Positions 12,552-27,000 of a DNA stretch of 64,000 nucleotides are shown piece after piece. Within the stretch, counting starts at the first letter, position 1; each line of letters begins with the position of its first letter. The notes beneath the pieces are model-generated. The model saw nothing but the letters and a program-made list of their open reading frames with translations, made no database searches and had not been told where the DNA came from. This DNA is from Micromussa lordhowensis (taxonomy: Eukaryota; Cnidaria; Anthozoa; Scleractinia; Lobophylliidae), in the NCBI GenBank assembly GCA_964020085.1, contig OZ026597.1, positions 27,324,948-27,388,947 of the forward strand. The letters are read 5' to 3'. A program made the translations under genes and the position numbers.

Positions 12552-14080
12552 CATTCACCTTAATAAAACTTTTACACTTGTAAACTACAAGTCGGACCAT
12601 TGTATTTACAAGCCCACAGGAAAAGGAGTTTAATAAAAATCATTACAAGTCGAGGTTAAAAGTGTCCGACTTGTAATTACATATTATATGAGGTGATTTG
12701 TTCTTATATGGGATCGCGTAATTAACTCTTTTACAAATCATCCTCATGACTTTTTTTAAGGCCTTCTTTATTTATCATTACTATCATTATTGCTCATGTA
12801 TTATTTGCCGTTGTAATTTGCCATCAAATTGTAATAATAAAAAACAATATTAAAAACAGGTCTAGCGCTACACGTGTAAAAGATGGTAAGAATCAAATTT
12901 AGCAAAAGTATTACAAGAGTCCGACTTGTATTTTTGCAAGAATCCAACTTGTAAAACACAACTGCAAAATACAAGTTGCATGTCACTTGTAAACATTGAT
13001 TATGACTTCTGAAAAACATGTTTGGGCGTCAATACATGTCGTGTTCAAGTGAAGAAGAACTCGACTCTGAGACGTCAAGTTATCCACCAACAATAACAAC
13101 AACAACAAGTTTATTTCTCTCTTACTTTCCCCAGTTAAATACAGTTATTAGATATAAAGATAAAATAGGAGAGCACTGGCTGCCTAGAATAACTGAAAAG
13201 TTAATAATGATGGGCAGCCCAGTTATACATACATTTACTACCAGTTTAGGCCGGCACACACAATAGACAAACACAAGACAACACAAAACGTATAAGAAAT
13301 ATAATATATTAATCAAAAATTCATGAAATTGGGAGAGGTACGAAGAAGAAAAAAGAAAAGTAGAGAAGAACCTGGGAGTTTTGGGTAAAGACGGACGGCT
13401 TTTTGACATCGAAAATCTAAGGGAATTTCGAGAAACGTTTTGTCTCCCTGTGGACGCCTTCATCCGTCTTTTGGAATTTTAAATGAACCGGCAGATTTTT
13501 AAATTAAAATTGCATTTGTAAAAATACACGTGCATTCAGGTGGATTTTACTAAAATTGTAATTTACACTTGTATCTGACTCGCGATACACAAGTAATTTC
13601 CAGTGTAGAAATTACACATGTAAAGACTACAGTGTAATTTCTTTATTAATTATGAAAATCATTTCAATACTTTGCACCAAATCACACATATGCACTTTGA
13701 TTTCACGACTCCTAAAGGCCTTTAAACCACTTGAGGCGACGAGAAAAAAACAGAGAAGAGCAAGAAAAGGAAGATTAGAGAGAGAGGAGGAAACAAAGGC
13801 TGGCATTCCTTTTAATTTCTTTAATAAATTGACCTTAGTATACAAGCCATGAGCCCATATTTGAGAATGTAGAGAACTGCCGGCAGTTGTTAAAGGATGA
13901 ATAACACCTGTAGTCACTATTCAGAGGTTGTAGCATACTTTGTGTCCACTGCCCCGCTCAAGCCTGTTTATATCTCCAAAGTAGACGAGATAATTTTTTT
14001 TAGACTTGGCCCTCAATGAGATTAATCCATATTCGACGTAATTCCGGAGTTTAAGGCCGCTAATTTTCAGTGTCAACTCA
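12541..14080. other. Intergenic stretch with TTACAAGT-type repeats
   Basis: No gene is recognised. Short inverted motifs around CAAGTCCGACTTGTA recur at 12.57-13.0 kb, and TGTAATTTACACTTGTA types recur at 13.5-13.65 kb. These suggest overlapping fold-back elements. Confidence 0.4.
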
Positions 14081-14082
14081 GG

Positions 14083-14235
14083 AACATGTTGCGCTGATTT
14101 GGTAGAGCACTGCACCGGTATCGCAAAGGTTATGGATTCGAATCCCGTTCAGGCCTGAATTTTTTTCAGGTTTTAATTTCACAACTGCTTAAGTTGTGTG
14201 TTAAACTGCGATGATCAATCATGTCTTTTAACAAA
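14083..14235 (+). mobile_element. tRNA-derived SINE
   Basis: An A-box-like TGGTAGAGCACTGC is followed about 35 bp later by a B-box GGATTCGAATCCCG, as in a tRNA gene. The 3' side continues with a GGCCTGAA-T-run-TTCAGG hairpin and CAACTGCTTAAGTTGTG. Acceptor-stem pairing is absent and the tail is non-tRNA, so this is a SINE and not a tRNA gene. The same tail motif (TAACTGCGATGATCGATCAT) recurs at 17728. Confidence 0.75.
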
Positions 14236-14479
14236 CTTTGTTACATGTCCAGGCCACAAGTGTCCAGGCTAAAAATTTAAACTTTTTGTTTTTTGAATTC
14301 CCGCCCAATTTAATAATGGTAGGGACAAAGTTTGATAAAAAGAAAAATAACACCCCACACCAGTTGGTGATCAAGCCAATGTCTCTGAAAGTCAAACGGA
14401 GCGATTTTTCTGCGATTTTCAGTCGAGGTAACTAGATATTATAAGATTCATTTGAGACCAAAATAACATTTTTTTAAGT

Positions 14480-15890
14480 CTTGGGGACATAGTTTGCAAT
14501 AAAAGCGGAGACAAATCAAACCCTGTGAATTATAGACCAATCTCGTTAACTTGCATAGCGTCTAAAACTCTCGAACAAATTGTTCATAGCCACGTGATGA
14601 AGCATTTGGAACACTACGCGATTCTTACCGACGTGCAGCATGGCTTTAGAGCACTGAAAACGATCCAAGATGACAAGTCAGTCCATGCTGGTGTGCTAGA
14701 CTTCAGCGAGGCATTATTTGACAAGGTCCCCCATGTACGTCTCTTAAGTATGTGTTACAGTATTATGGTATTCGTGGTCTCCTGTTTAACTGGTTTGAAT
14801 CTTTCCTCGCGAACCGCACTCGGTCAGTCGTCTGTAATGACAAATGTTCTAACTCTTGTTCGGTGTCATCTGGAGTCTCGCAAGGTACAGTTTTAGGACC
14901 GTTACTATTTCTGCTCTATGTTAATGGCCTGGCTGACGATTAACCTTAAGTCTTCACTCAGGCTTTTTGCTGACGATGCATTGCTATACGGTGTCATCTC
15001 AAATGAGGAGGATGGCGACCAGCTGCAAGATGACGTACGACAACTAGAAGTGTGGCAAAGCAATTGGCAAATGTTATTCAACCCCTCAAAATGACATGTG
15101 TATTTCCACTAAGAATGTCCCACCACGAAGGATTTCGTTTTTTGTGGTATCGAACTAGAACAGGTTGAATGTATCTCCTACCTGGGTGTATTATTGAATG
15201 AAGATTTGAAGAGGTCCAAATATGTTAGATCCGTTTCCGGGAAAGCGAGTTTGGGCATGATTGAAAGGAACCTTTGGAATTGTCCAAAGAACGTTAAGAC
15301 AACTGCTTACACAGCCATGGTCCGTCCAAAGCTTGAATACGCCTACCGCTTGGGACCCATATCTTCAGAAGGACATGGCTTCGCTTGAGAGAATCCAAAA
15401 GCGGCACAGTTTTGCTCCAACAACTATCACCCTACAGCCAGTGTTACGCCTACCGCTTGGGACCCATATCTTCAGAAGGACATGGCTTCGCCTGAGAGAA
15501 TCCAAAAGCGGCACCGTTTTGCTCCAACAACTATCACCCTACAGCCAGTATTACTGAAATGCTTCGAGATCTAGGTTGGACGAGCTTGGAATTAAGAAGA
15601 ACTATGACTCGTCTAAACCTTTTATATACTTTGTAAATGAGTCGTGGGCAAATTGATATTGATGTAAAAACTTATCTACAACCCCATTCTGAACTTAGAA
15701 ATCGAAGGAGTCATTGTTATAGATATAGGCAAGATAAGGTGACAAAGAGTTTTTATTTTTATTCTTTCTTCGTAAGGACCACAAGGCTATGGAATAAGCT
15801 TCCCGCAGAAATAGCTGAGTCAAACTCCTTGGCTGTTTTTAATTCGAAGTTACTCCCCTGCTTAGTTAAGAATTATTAGACTCTTATTTT
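14480..15890 (+). mobile_element. Decayed non-LTR retrotransposon (LINE) RT and C-terminus
   Basis: Broken frames encode RT motifs in order: NYRPISLTCIASKTLEQIV (14525), VSSGVSQGTVLGPLLFLLYV (about 14870), LFADDALLYG (about 14966) and a YLGVLLNEDL segment (15180). The final piece contains TTRLWNKLPAEIAESNS (15779), the C-terminal signature common in CR1/L2-like LINEs. Frameshifts, stops and an internal 107-bp duplication show that it is dead. Confidence 0.85.
15341..15554 (+). repeat. 107-bp tandem duplication inside the LINE
   Basis: The segment starting GCCTACCGCTTGGGACCCAT at 15341 recurs at 15448 with only a few differences. It arose after insertion, because it repeats part of the RT thumb region. 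Confidence 0.9.
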
Positions 15891-16017
15891 TATAGTCTAC
15901 TCTTTTATAATTCATACATTTTTATATATGTATTATCAGAGTTTATTTATATATTTCATGATTGTCTTTAAATTTTTCTTGTAGTTGGTGCGATGTTTCA
16001 ATGATTTTTTTATCGAC

Positions 16018-17094
16018 GTAAGGTGGCTGAAAGGAGTTTCCAGCACTTTCCAAGACATACACTTTGATGGGTCATTATTATTACCACTTCTTATCAGTTG
16101 ATGCCAACATCATGGTATCAAAAAACTGCCTAATCATTGGTGAACATGTTGCTGTCAAATTTGTGGCACAATAGGTTATCATAGCAACAATATGACCTGC
16201 TAAAAACCCACTTAAGTTTAGCTTTAAGCGCTTATTACTCAAAAACGAGCTCGGTGGCCTCTATTTTTTACTATTGAATTATGAGAAGCATGATAAGATG
16301 AAACTTTTTGCAAAGTTTAAAAAATTATGTGGAGAGTGTTCAGAAGCACCTTAAATTTTCGAAAATTAAAGGTGGCTCTGAACCCACTTCACAGAATTAT
16401 TTAAATTTTGCAAAAAGTTGCATCTTATCATGCTTATCATAATTCGATAATAAAAAAGAGCGGTCACCGAGCTCGTTTTTTAGTTATATGCGCTTTGAGC
16501 TAAACTTAAGGGTGATTTTAGTAGGTAACATTGTTGCTATGGTAACCTGTTATGTAAAATAGATGAAAAAATTAAATAGATGATTGCAACTTGTTTACCA
16601 ATGATTGTGAATTTGTATGATATCATTATTGTAGCATCACTTGTTAAACAGTGGCAGTATTCAGTGGCAGTATAGCTGTTAGAAAAGTACTGGAAACTGT
16701 TGCCAGCCTCTTTAATAAATGTAGATGTAGATGAATAACACTTAAAAATAGCTTCGTTTTTGTTGTATTTTGACACCTTGAAACTTCACTCGCAATTCTC
16801 TCGAATTCGTCCGAAAACGTTCCTAAATTTTGCCATCGTTATGACAACTGTGTCAAGTCTGAGGTTCCGACGTCCTGCTTCGAAAACTATCCCTGATGGC
16901 AACTTATTTGGTTTTATGTAAAATAAAGAATGGCGTCATTTCGTTGCTATGGTAACTCAGATCCGGATGTAATGTACACCATTTGAAACCTATATCTTTC
17001 TCTAGTACACCGGTAACGTTTGATTTTCTGCCAGATTGATTATGGTGGTGCTTTAGAGGCTTAAAGTTGAACGAAATCGATCGAGCCACCTTAA
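16018..17094. mobile_element. TIR element, TTAAGGTGGCT family, copy 1
   Basis: The left end TAAGGTGGCTG and the right end GAGCCACCTTAA are inverted. Inside, a long inverted pair (about 16020-16330 against 16370-16570) shares ATGATAAGATG and GTTGCTATGGTAAC motifs. Copy 2 is at 25103-25886. No transposase is encoded. Confidence 0.7.
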
Positions 17095-17727
17095 GCAAAA
17101 CGCTCCAAAAAGCTTAAAAACATTTTCAAACGAAAACGTATACATGAAGTTTATAACGAAAATACGTTAGTGTAGATGGTGGTAATGGGACGAAGCTAAT
17201 TTGTGTTTGGTTTCAAATGCACGTGCAATGAAATATTAGTATTTATTTTGTAAACTTAGCTCAACCCTGCTCTGGTGACAGTGACAAAGAGTAGTCTATC
17301 ATTGCTTTGTTTACACCTTATTCGTTTAGTTAACTAGCTCGGACCGAAGTCTCAGTGTGAATGGCTTGAAAAGAATTGATACCATGGCTGATAGGATATA
17401 TAAATCGTCCCAGAACCATCGTGGTATACAATCCATCCTGATTGGTCATGCTTTAAACATTCATGCATTAGAAATAGAATTTGTGTTTCCGTTGGTGACT
17501 GTAACAACATAGTTTACAAACTAACCTGTTTACTGACTGTTTTGCCCTCAGGACAGAGCGAGTCAGCTCTTTAAACAAGTTTACGAGTAGTCTGCTGGCA
17601 GCCGGTTTTTTCTCTAATGGTCACTTGGACGAGGGCTGTATGGCGGCGGCCGAGTAGGGTATAGGGCGAGACAAGGGCGGAAAGGGAGCTTGATGGCTCG
17701 GTAGAGAGCGTATAAGTTGTGTGTATA

Positions 17728-18250
17728 ACTGCGATGATCGATCATGTCTCCGTAAGATCCCGTGTTATACTCTTCACATTTGGCTACCAGTTAAACTCAG
17801 AATTGATTTTAAGATTTTAATCATTACTTTGAGGCCGTACATGACCAAGCTCCTGACTACATTTGTAATATTATTCCGGTCAATATTTTTTTCACGTATG
17901 GTCTTTGCTCTAATTCTGAACTTTTATTAGCATCTCCATCCATGAAAATGAAGAAGACTTGGTGACAGCTTTCACTGCCGCTGCACCATCACTCTGGAAT
18001 AAACTACCGAGTGCAATTAGGGACGAGGACAATTTTGAACGTTTTAAGTCCCAATTGAAGACATTTTTATTTAGAGTTGCTTATAATGAATAGTTCTTTA
18101 TATTTTTCTTTTTCGGAATTGTAAGTGATTATTTTTTAATTAATCATTTCATTTACACAGTTTGTAAGACGCGTTTGATCATATCCACATGCTAATTTGC
18201 GCCATAGATTAATTATTATTATCATTACCATTATCATTATTATTATTAAA
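17728..18250 (+). mobile_element. LINE 3' fragment with microsatellite tail
   Basis: The plus-strand frame ending at 18093 encodes LVTAFTAAAPSLWNKLPSAI and FKSQLKTFLF, the conserved C-terminal end of CR1/L2-like LINE ORF2. An ATT-rich microsatellite follows at about 18212-18247, as is usual at LINE 3' ends. The upstream RT is missing. Confidence 0.75.
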
Positions 18251-19030
18251 CTATTATTGGGTAGTTGATAATGGATATAAATATGCTACTGTCAAATCAA
18301 ATCCTCAAAATGTTATGGTTGTCGAACAGATAAAGGTGGGTTGGGTGCGGTTGGAGGGTGTGCTAAAGGAAAGTGGGCTATATATTCGATAAATAACGGT
18401 TTACAATTTTAGGAATTTGAGACATCTCTTCCAATCAAAGGCATCAAATTTAGTTGCCTGAAGGCTAGCCTGTGAGCAGACGTTCTCTATTTCCCTTCAC
18501 GCGGAAAATGAAATAGTAGATGTCGACGTTGGGAAATGTGGCCTATCGTGTGTGATATGTTACTTCAAAATACCACACCGGTAGCTCAAAGATAAAGAAC
18601 GAAAAATGGAGTACATATACTTCATGGGAGAAAGTCTTAGATGTTCAGTTACATGTATGGGAGGTTCATTTGTACAAAGCCGTATTTAGTTTCAAAAGTT
18701 CGTATTTATTTCAAGTAACCCTAAAGATTTAGAAGTAGTGCTTCTGTTTTGTAGTAACAATTTCTACACCAATGATGGCCATATTCAGTTACCTAGAAAG
18801 ATTTGCATATCATACGCCTTAGATACGTCTCAGACGTATTATGTCCAGGTAAATACGAAAAATTAGCAGAGACGTATAATACGAGACGCAGACGAGTTTA
18901 ACTGAACTATGTAACGGTTAAACTAAACTTTTTAACCAAGGGAGCCAAAGTGAACGTCCCTAACTGAAAGACTTGCATTTAACAAGCGTGGTATCCATCT
19001 TGGTAAATTTCTTGCGGGGCCTTCTTCAAA
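18250..19030. other. Intergenic, no feature seen
   Basis: No coding region or clear repeat was recognised here. Confidence 0.4.
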
Positions 19031-19036
19031 ATATCT

Positions 19037-19262
19037 AGATCTTTCTAGGTCTATCAAGATCTATCGAGATCTGTTGAGATCTATCAAGATCTAACGAGAT
19101 CGTTTGAGATGTATCTAGGTCTGTCTAGATCTATCCTGCATGGTTTATCTGGATCTATCGAGGTCTATCTTGTTCTATTCAGGTCTATCTAGATCCAGGT
19201 CTACTGAGGTCAATCTAGATCTATCTACGTGTAGGTTAATTTAGATCTATCTAGGTCTATCA
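19037..19262. repeat. Degenerate 10-bp tandem repeat, AGATCTATCN
   Basis: From 19037 the sequence divides into consecutive decamers of the form AG(A/G)TCTATCN: ten in a row without a gap to about 19136, then further units broken by small indels to about 19262. Units differ by one to three bases, yet the phase is kept. Confidence 0.9.
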
Positions 19263-19397
19263 GAGTTAGACTTTGTGATCGACGTCGGTATCGCTGTCTT
19301 AACTGTAGTGGGCGAAGTCTCTCTCAAACGACATTCATTCGTCAAAGCACTAGTTTCATGGGTCTCCTATTTACCTAGACGCGTCCTACCACAGTGT

Positions 19398-19762
19398 GGT
19401 TACGATTACCGGGGTCACTTATACAAAAATGACCAATCGGATTACAGACAACTTCGGATTACAAACAACTTCCTACTAAAGACGTTTCAACTAAGCAGTA
19501 CAAACAACTTCCGACTAAAGACGTTTCAACTAAGCAGTATTTTGAACCACACCACATAAAGCAAAGCAAAAGAGTTTTTTCAAAGAAGGAAACCGCTAGA
19601 GTTGCAATTTTGCTTTTATGAAATTTTAAAGTGGACATAAAACAACTGTATGATAGAGACAAAGACTTGATTGGTTGAAACGACTTAAGTTGGAATTGGT
19701 TGTTCGTGTCCCCTGTGATCTGATGGGTCATTTTTGTTTAAGCGACCCCGGTTTCTGTAACC
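19398..19762. mobile_element. TIR element with GGTTAC...ACCGGGGTC ends
   Basis: The left GGTTACGATTACCGGGGTC is matched inverted by GACCCCGGTTTCTGTAACC on the right; similarity extends over about 50 bp (ACAAAAATGACC / GGGTCATTTTTGT). Inside, a 39-bp unit is tandemly duplicated (19461-19499 and 19500-19538). Confidence 0.75.
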
Positions 19763-19866
19763 GCACGTAACCAGCCAATTTCAGATTGAAAGTACAACTA
19801 GTTGTTGTCTTGAGTCGCTTAGCAACAGATATATATTTTTCTTATAAAAAAAGACTCTGACTTGTT

Positions 19867-19912
19867 ATAACCCTAAACCCTAACCCCAAAACCCTAACCT
19901 TAACTCTAATCC
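19867..19912. repeat. Degenerate CCCTAA-type repeat
   Basis: The run contains CCCTAAACCCTAACCCC and ACCCTAACC, resembling the TTAGGG telomere repeat in reverse. It is short and imperfect: an interstitial telomere-like tract or a chance remnant. Confidence 0.5.
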
Positions 19913-20455
19913 TAAGTTACTTTTTTCCGGGCTCTTGCTCGCTCTTTGCGTGAATAATCAAGCTTGATTTAATCTCTCTTTAGTGTCTGGCTACTTTGAG
20001 CGCTCTGCCAAATTTATGCCGAAAATAGGATTCTGATTGGCTCTTTAACGGCAGACCCCCGTTCAGGAGCGAAAGCAACCGTACGTTTCGTTGAGTGACT
20101 GTTAAGTGTCTTACAAAATTATTAATCGCACAAATCAGGCCAAGAGTAAACAAGACCAGGGGAAATTGTACCTAATGGCACGTTGATTTGTCTTTGACAA
20201 GTATTACTACCATTTTATAGCTATGACTCTTATATGTGTTGCATACAGTTTTACAAAGAAAAGTACTTTGTACACTGAAAAATAATCTACACTATACTTT
20301 ATAACCTCAGTGAGATGCTGTTATGGTGAATTTCGTGTGAAACACTAATATACAGAATACACTACTATCTCGATAAGTAACACTTATAAGTAAAAACTGA
20401 CTATGAATGTTAATTCCAACTTGAAAAATTCCATGGAAAACAGTACGTTATAACA

Positions 20456-20680
20456 CAGTGGAACCCCGTAAACAACCACCGACGGGCCTTAAGAATTTGG
20501 TTGTTGTGGTCGCGAATGATATTAACGCAATTTGATTACATCGTATGATAGAAAAGTTATTAAACAATTGCAAGAAAGGTCAGGTACACAAAAAGATGTT
20601 TTTTAGTCGCATAAACGAGGTAGTTGAAATGAAGAGCTTTAGAAACCGTGACTTCATTTTAGTCGTAAGGAGTTCCACTG
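20456..20680. mobile_element. MITE with CAGTGGAACCCC ends
   Basis: The left CAGTGGAACCCCGTAA and the right GTAAGGAGTTCCACTG are inverted over about 17 bp. The termini resemble the elements at 3937 and 45742, suggesting related transposases. Confidence 0.6.
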
Positions 20681-20699
20681 CCTATAACTAAACGATTGA

Positions 20700-21700
20700 T
20701 AAGTGTCGTGTCATTCAGTTTGTGTGTACCTTGTTTTTTTTATGCCTTGTTACTTTATTCCATCATACAAATATTACAACATGATGAGACAGTCAAATAC
20801 ACTTACTAAACTACTTACAAGGCTACCGTGTTACAACAGCTAATTGCTTAAAAATCTCTTTCTGGAGCCACATTCAAGATGTAAAATTCAAAAATTGTAA
20901 TGCAAAATTATAAAAAAAAATGCCATTGTAAAAGAAGTAAGTGAATCATTAAGTGAAACGAAAAAACGTAATTAGTGAGTGCATTAATGACACGAACAAG
21001 TGTCTCGCTAGTTCATGTCGTTCATGGTGGCACTTAACACGATAAATGTAAGGTATTGGTATATAATGTAGTACAGCTGAGGAAAAGGTCGTTTCTTGTT
21101 CGCACGAGAAGCTGAACAACCATTTCCGGTTCACGTTTGCATATGACACAAAGATTCTGTAGAACTGATTGCCTTTATACATTAACATTTTCGTGCGTGT
21201 GTGAAGATTATCCAGAAAATAAGTTAAAAACAAACACCGATTGTTTCCGAAAAGTTGTCCTTCGTAAACTTCAAAACCATCCTTAGTCCTAAAAAATCAC
21301 TTAATATTTTTGGCCCCTCGGGAAAGCAATTAATTTTGTTTCCCTGGAATCTCAGTTGTTTCACTGGGCTCCGCCTAGGGCAACATTAAGATTCTCGGGA
21401 AACTCGGTTTTCCTCGGGACCAGTCATTGAGTGTTTAGTATGTGATAGAGGAGCCTGGGAACCGCCTGAACACATGGGCCTTTAGCTCATTCTCAGAGTC
21501 TTCTACTGATTTCCTGACTAGCTCAGACTAAAAGTCTCACTTAAGAAGAACTGCGTCATTGTTGCTCCTCGCAGCTTGTGCATAATATTGTTTCCTGCTT
21601 TTCTCCTCCCTTCAAAACCTTCGTGTACCGAATCCATAACGGCCGGCGTTACTCTGGTCAATTAAACTCAATATAAGTATTTAGAAAATAACCCAAAGCA
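20700..21700. other. Intergenic, no gene seen
   Basis: AT-rich sequence without a splice-bordered exon or clear repeat. Confidence 0.35.
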
Positions 21701-21719
21701 AATACGCATGCTGATTGGT

Positions 21720-22885
<1,166 letters not shown>

Positions 22886-23726
22886 GATAGAAACACAGCA
22901 CATGTTTTCTATTTCTTAAATGTTCAATACCATAGAAGAAGGCGGACGTTTCTTCCGAAACATGTTTGTAAAACTCAAAATTGTCGTTTTATATCTGAAT
23001 TTTGCTATAACTTTCCTGCTGTCTAGACCTTTGGGTAAATACTCTAGATCTTTTCATCTAAGCCCAATATCTGCGCCTGACTACTTAATTCAGTCGACAG
23101 CTGTGATCTATCGGGCCGCAATCAGCGCAACTGATTCCTTCGAAATCTACACAGTCTCGAAGATTGGACGCTAAATTGACTTGTCCTGATCATGAAAATC
23201 GGACACATTACCTCTACTACCATAGCTCGGCGTTACGGGCACTTTGGGAACCGCGGTTTACTAATATTTGCCAAAATAAAAGCCCACTTAGTCCTTTACT
23301 TACATCGTGGCGGGGCCCGAGGTGCTATGTCATCGATGTCCTTGGCTGAAAAAGAAAAGAACCCCAGTTCATAAAACGGATCTAGCTTAAGTGATTTGTA
23401 TTTTTGGAAATTAAAAATTTTGAAAGCAATTTGTAAATATAGCTAGGATCTGATTTAACAAGAAATAGTTAAATTTGCCCAATTATAAAGTATTCTTTTA
23501 GTTATTTAGACTTACATTTCGAAATTCTATTCGATTCTACAATAATTTCACTTGACGTCACGGCGGCCATATTGGTGTACCAAAACAATGAAACGACTGC
23601 CATGTTGGTGTCCCAAATCAATCCTCTTTTCTTATGTAAACACTTTCTTTTGTTACAATAAATTTGCATGGCTGCTGGACATGTGAGTTAAAACGCTCTA
23701 TTGAAATGCATTAATTGAAATTTTAC

Positions 23727-24008
23727 CGTGAAAGAATTCTTTCAGTTCGTTTATGACATCACGACGTTTTATGTTTGCCAGGGCTTCCAAGAAGCGTTTC
23801 ATGTTAAGATGTGGCTCGTTTGCGACAATATATTCCATCAGCAATTTTGTTGGGCTCTCTGGACATTCTGGCTTCAAACTGTCAAGCTGTAGTTTAGACA
23901 TTCCATACTTTTTACCAACGGACCACCACCCAAGTTTGTAGTCTAACAAGGCTGCAACTTCATTCAAAGCATGTAGATCCTCAAGGAGTGTTTTAATAGT
24001 ACTTTCAG
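23727..24008 (-). other. Gene B exon 7: death domain 3
   Basis: This is the clearest of the set. WWSVGKKYGMSKLQLDSL, ESPTKLLMEYIV and FLEALANIKRRDVINELKEF match death-domain helices 2 to 6, including the SPT.LL..Y helix and the I.R.DV turn. The counterpart in gene A is not in the window. Confidence 0.82.
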
Positions 24009-27000
24009 CTGCACAAAATAATTAATTTATTATCCTTTTAGTTGTACTAACTAGCTGATAAATGTAAGTACTTACAACAAAGGAATAGTTTTACAGAAAA
24101 GCACCAAAAGCTGCCTTTCCTCTCCCTCTCCAGTGCTAGCTACAGGGAAGTAATATATCAAACACGAAAGACCGTATCTGACCACATTTCCAAACACCGA
24201 GAAGAGAATTGAAAATACGACGCACAGCTAAGTATTTTTGACGAACTTCATTCGAGGTGTTTGGAAAAGTGGTCAAACAAACATCTTCAGTGTTTGATAT
24301 ATCTTCTCAATCCAAACTAAATCGAAAAAACTGCCTTTACAAACCCTTTTTATTTCCTGTTTAAAATTCGTATCCCGCTGGATGCGATGTGCCGCATGTG
24401 AAAATTTTGGAAGATTTCACCGAAGGAAATGTAAATATATGTAATATGTATGTTATTTGTTTACCCACGGAATACAAATTCAAGAAAATTCATGAAAATC
24501 ACAAATAAAGCCATAAAAACAGCAAAACACACATTTGCTTGGGCATTTATAATTCAAGACTAAGGCCCAAGAGATAATAGTAAAACACTGTTTCATCATT
24601 GCCTATTACACGAACTAAGTTTGAGAGGACTGGGTGTAAAGAGCACATAAATATTATTATTACCGTATGGAGCCACCTAAATCAACTTTTCGTTTCTAAC
24701 CTTCGAAATCCACCAGCGCGTTCGCTATGGCCCCGTCTATCCCATCGTCTAGGTTTAACTCTCGTAGATCGTCCTTCATGTCTGTTAACAGAAGATCTGG
24801 TTTCAACGCGTAAATCGTATCTAAAACTACCTCAGCAGGACTATCTTCAGACGGGTCTTGCAATTTTAGCAGCTGCTTCCCCTTGATACTTATCTTCATA
24901 CCCAAGTCATACCAATTCTTGACGCAACGCTTGTCGTCTAGTTGTACACAAATGTTACTCAAAGTCTCGGGACACTTTTCACAAAGGTCAGCAACTGTTG
25001 CATCACCTAAAAAAACAAGGCATTGAATCATCAATCATGTCAAATATGTGATAGCGAGGGGGTAGCAAAAGACTATACGAACGAAAGCTAGCAGTTGTAC
25101 ACTTAAGATGGCTGGCAACAGTTTCCAGTACTTTCCAGACGTAGATTTTGATGGGTCATTATATGGGTGACCCGCATTTTTTATTATCGCCATGATAAGA
25201 TGCAACCTTTTGCAAAGTTTAAAATATAAGCGCTTAAAGCTAAAATTAAGGGTGTTTTAGAAGGTCATATTGTTGCTATGGTAACCTATTGTGCCACAAA
25301 ATTGACAGCAACATGTTCACCAAAGATTGAGCAGTTTTTTGATACCATGATTTTGGCATCAACCGATATAGAGTGGCTATAATGACCCATCAAATCTAAG
25401 TCTTGGAAAGTACTGGAAACTTTCGAAGTCAAATGAAGCGATTCTGTTCCACTTTTCAGGGCATGTGGTTATGTGTATAAAAATAACATGCGTTCCAAAT
25501 GCGCTCCCCGTAAGCCCGGTGAACATATACTAGAGCGACTCGATGCTATCTGTTTCATGTTAACAGTCGAAAACTTCTGGTGAAAATTTCTCGAAATCGC
25601 TCTCATAGAATTTGTTTTAACCCGCTACACATCAGGCACACTATCTAAACTACAAGTACAGTAGACACTAGAAATAAAACCTCTAAATTTCAAGAAAATC
25701 AACCGTGAGTAAAACAGCAATGACGTCATTGGGTTGCTATGGTAACTCCGATCTCGATAAAATACACTGCACCCGAAACTTTGGTCTATCCCTAGCAAGA
25801 GTGTGGATATCAATCTCCCGTGCGTTGTGATTCATATTTAAAGTTGGAAGGTGTCACTATTGAACAATCCAATCGAGACACCTTAACAGCTATATTCATG
25901 ATGTAAAGTTTGCATACAAGCCAAGTGGCCCATCAGGCCGGAGCTTGATCCCGGTTTCCGTGGCATGAAGCGACTAGGAATATTTCTACTCCCCCCTGGA
26001 TGGGATGCCAGTCCATCGCAGGGTTTCCCCCAGCATTAAATTCGCCGGTACCCATTTATACACCTGGGTGGAGAGAGGCACTGTGAGAGTAAAGTGTCTT
26101 GCCCAAGAACACAACACAATGCCCCCAGCCAGGGCTCGAGCCCGGAGCGCTCGTTCCGGAGTCGAGCGCACTAACCATGAGGCCACCGCGCCTCCCATAT
26201 TCATGATGCCATGCTCATAAAAAATGTTTTGTGATGTATATACGAAATAATTATTCACTTTCAAAACATGTTTTGTCTTCCATTGTACCCACTCTCTCTC
26301 TCAAAAAAGGGGTTGGTCGCAATCGGTTTGTTAAAAAATGAAATATAAGCACACAAAGGAAATCTATTCAGTTATTTAAATTTCATGGAAAACAAGAAAT
26401 AGAACTACATGCCAGATTCATTCCAAGCGAGATTCAATTTCATTTGTATAGAAGTATTATCACTCTTAACTAAGGTCAGTGTTCGAAGACATCGTTATGA
26501 ATAAGACATCGGGGTCACTTGGAGATGTCTACGAAGCCTTCTAAGCCGGCGAACACCCGTGAATCTATCTATCGCCTCGTGGTCCACCGCTACTTTGACA
26601 ATGTTATGACGGAATTCATGATCAATAACAGGACAGACGCATAAAAACTGACGCAATTTGTTAAGTGGAGGATGAATTTTTGCGCCTTTCAGTATTGCCA
26701 AGAGCCGAAACGATCACCGTCTCTTGGTATTGCCCGATGAATAGAAATCACAAACGATCATTGTGTTTTTTGTAACGAAAAAGGAACATAAACATAAAAC
26801 ATAGGAAAACGATTGACTAACCAGAAGAAGAAAGATTTTGAACGTTAGCCCTTTACCAGAGCATTGTATTCTCTTTTGCTCTGCCGAAAGGGTAATGCTC
26901 AAAACGTCAGCTTTTAAATCTTAAACAACTTCAAGTTGACTTTCTGAAAAGTTCTTTGTGGTTTGTGTCCTCGCGCTCTTCAGTCACACACGGGTTCAGG

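Noticed and set aside
14086..14160. Possible tRNA gene
   Set aside because: A and B boxes are present but there is no proper acceptor stem, and a repeat-type tail continues; it is a tRNA-derived SINE.
23502..23536. Possible terminal exon of gene B (acceptor TTGTAG, short tail, stop TAA)
   Set aside because: The phase fits, but the pyrimidine tract is poor and the tail is too short to judge; such a match is expected by chance.
25986..26264. Overlapping open frames on both strands
   Set aside because: They coincide with a tRNA-type SINE and have no splice or homology support.
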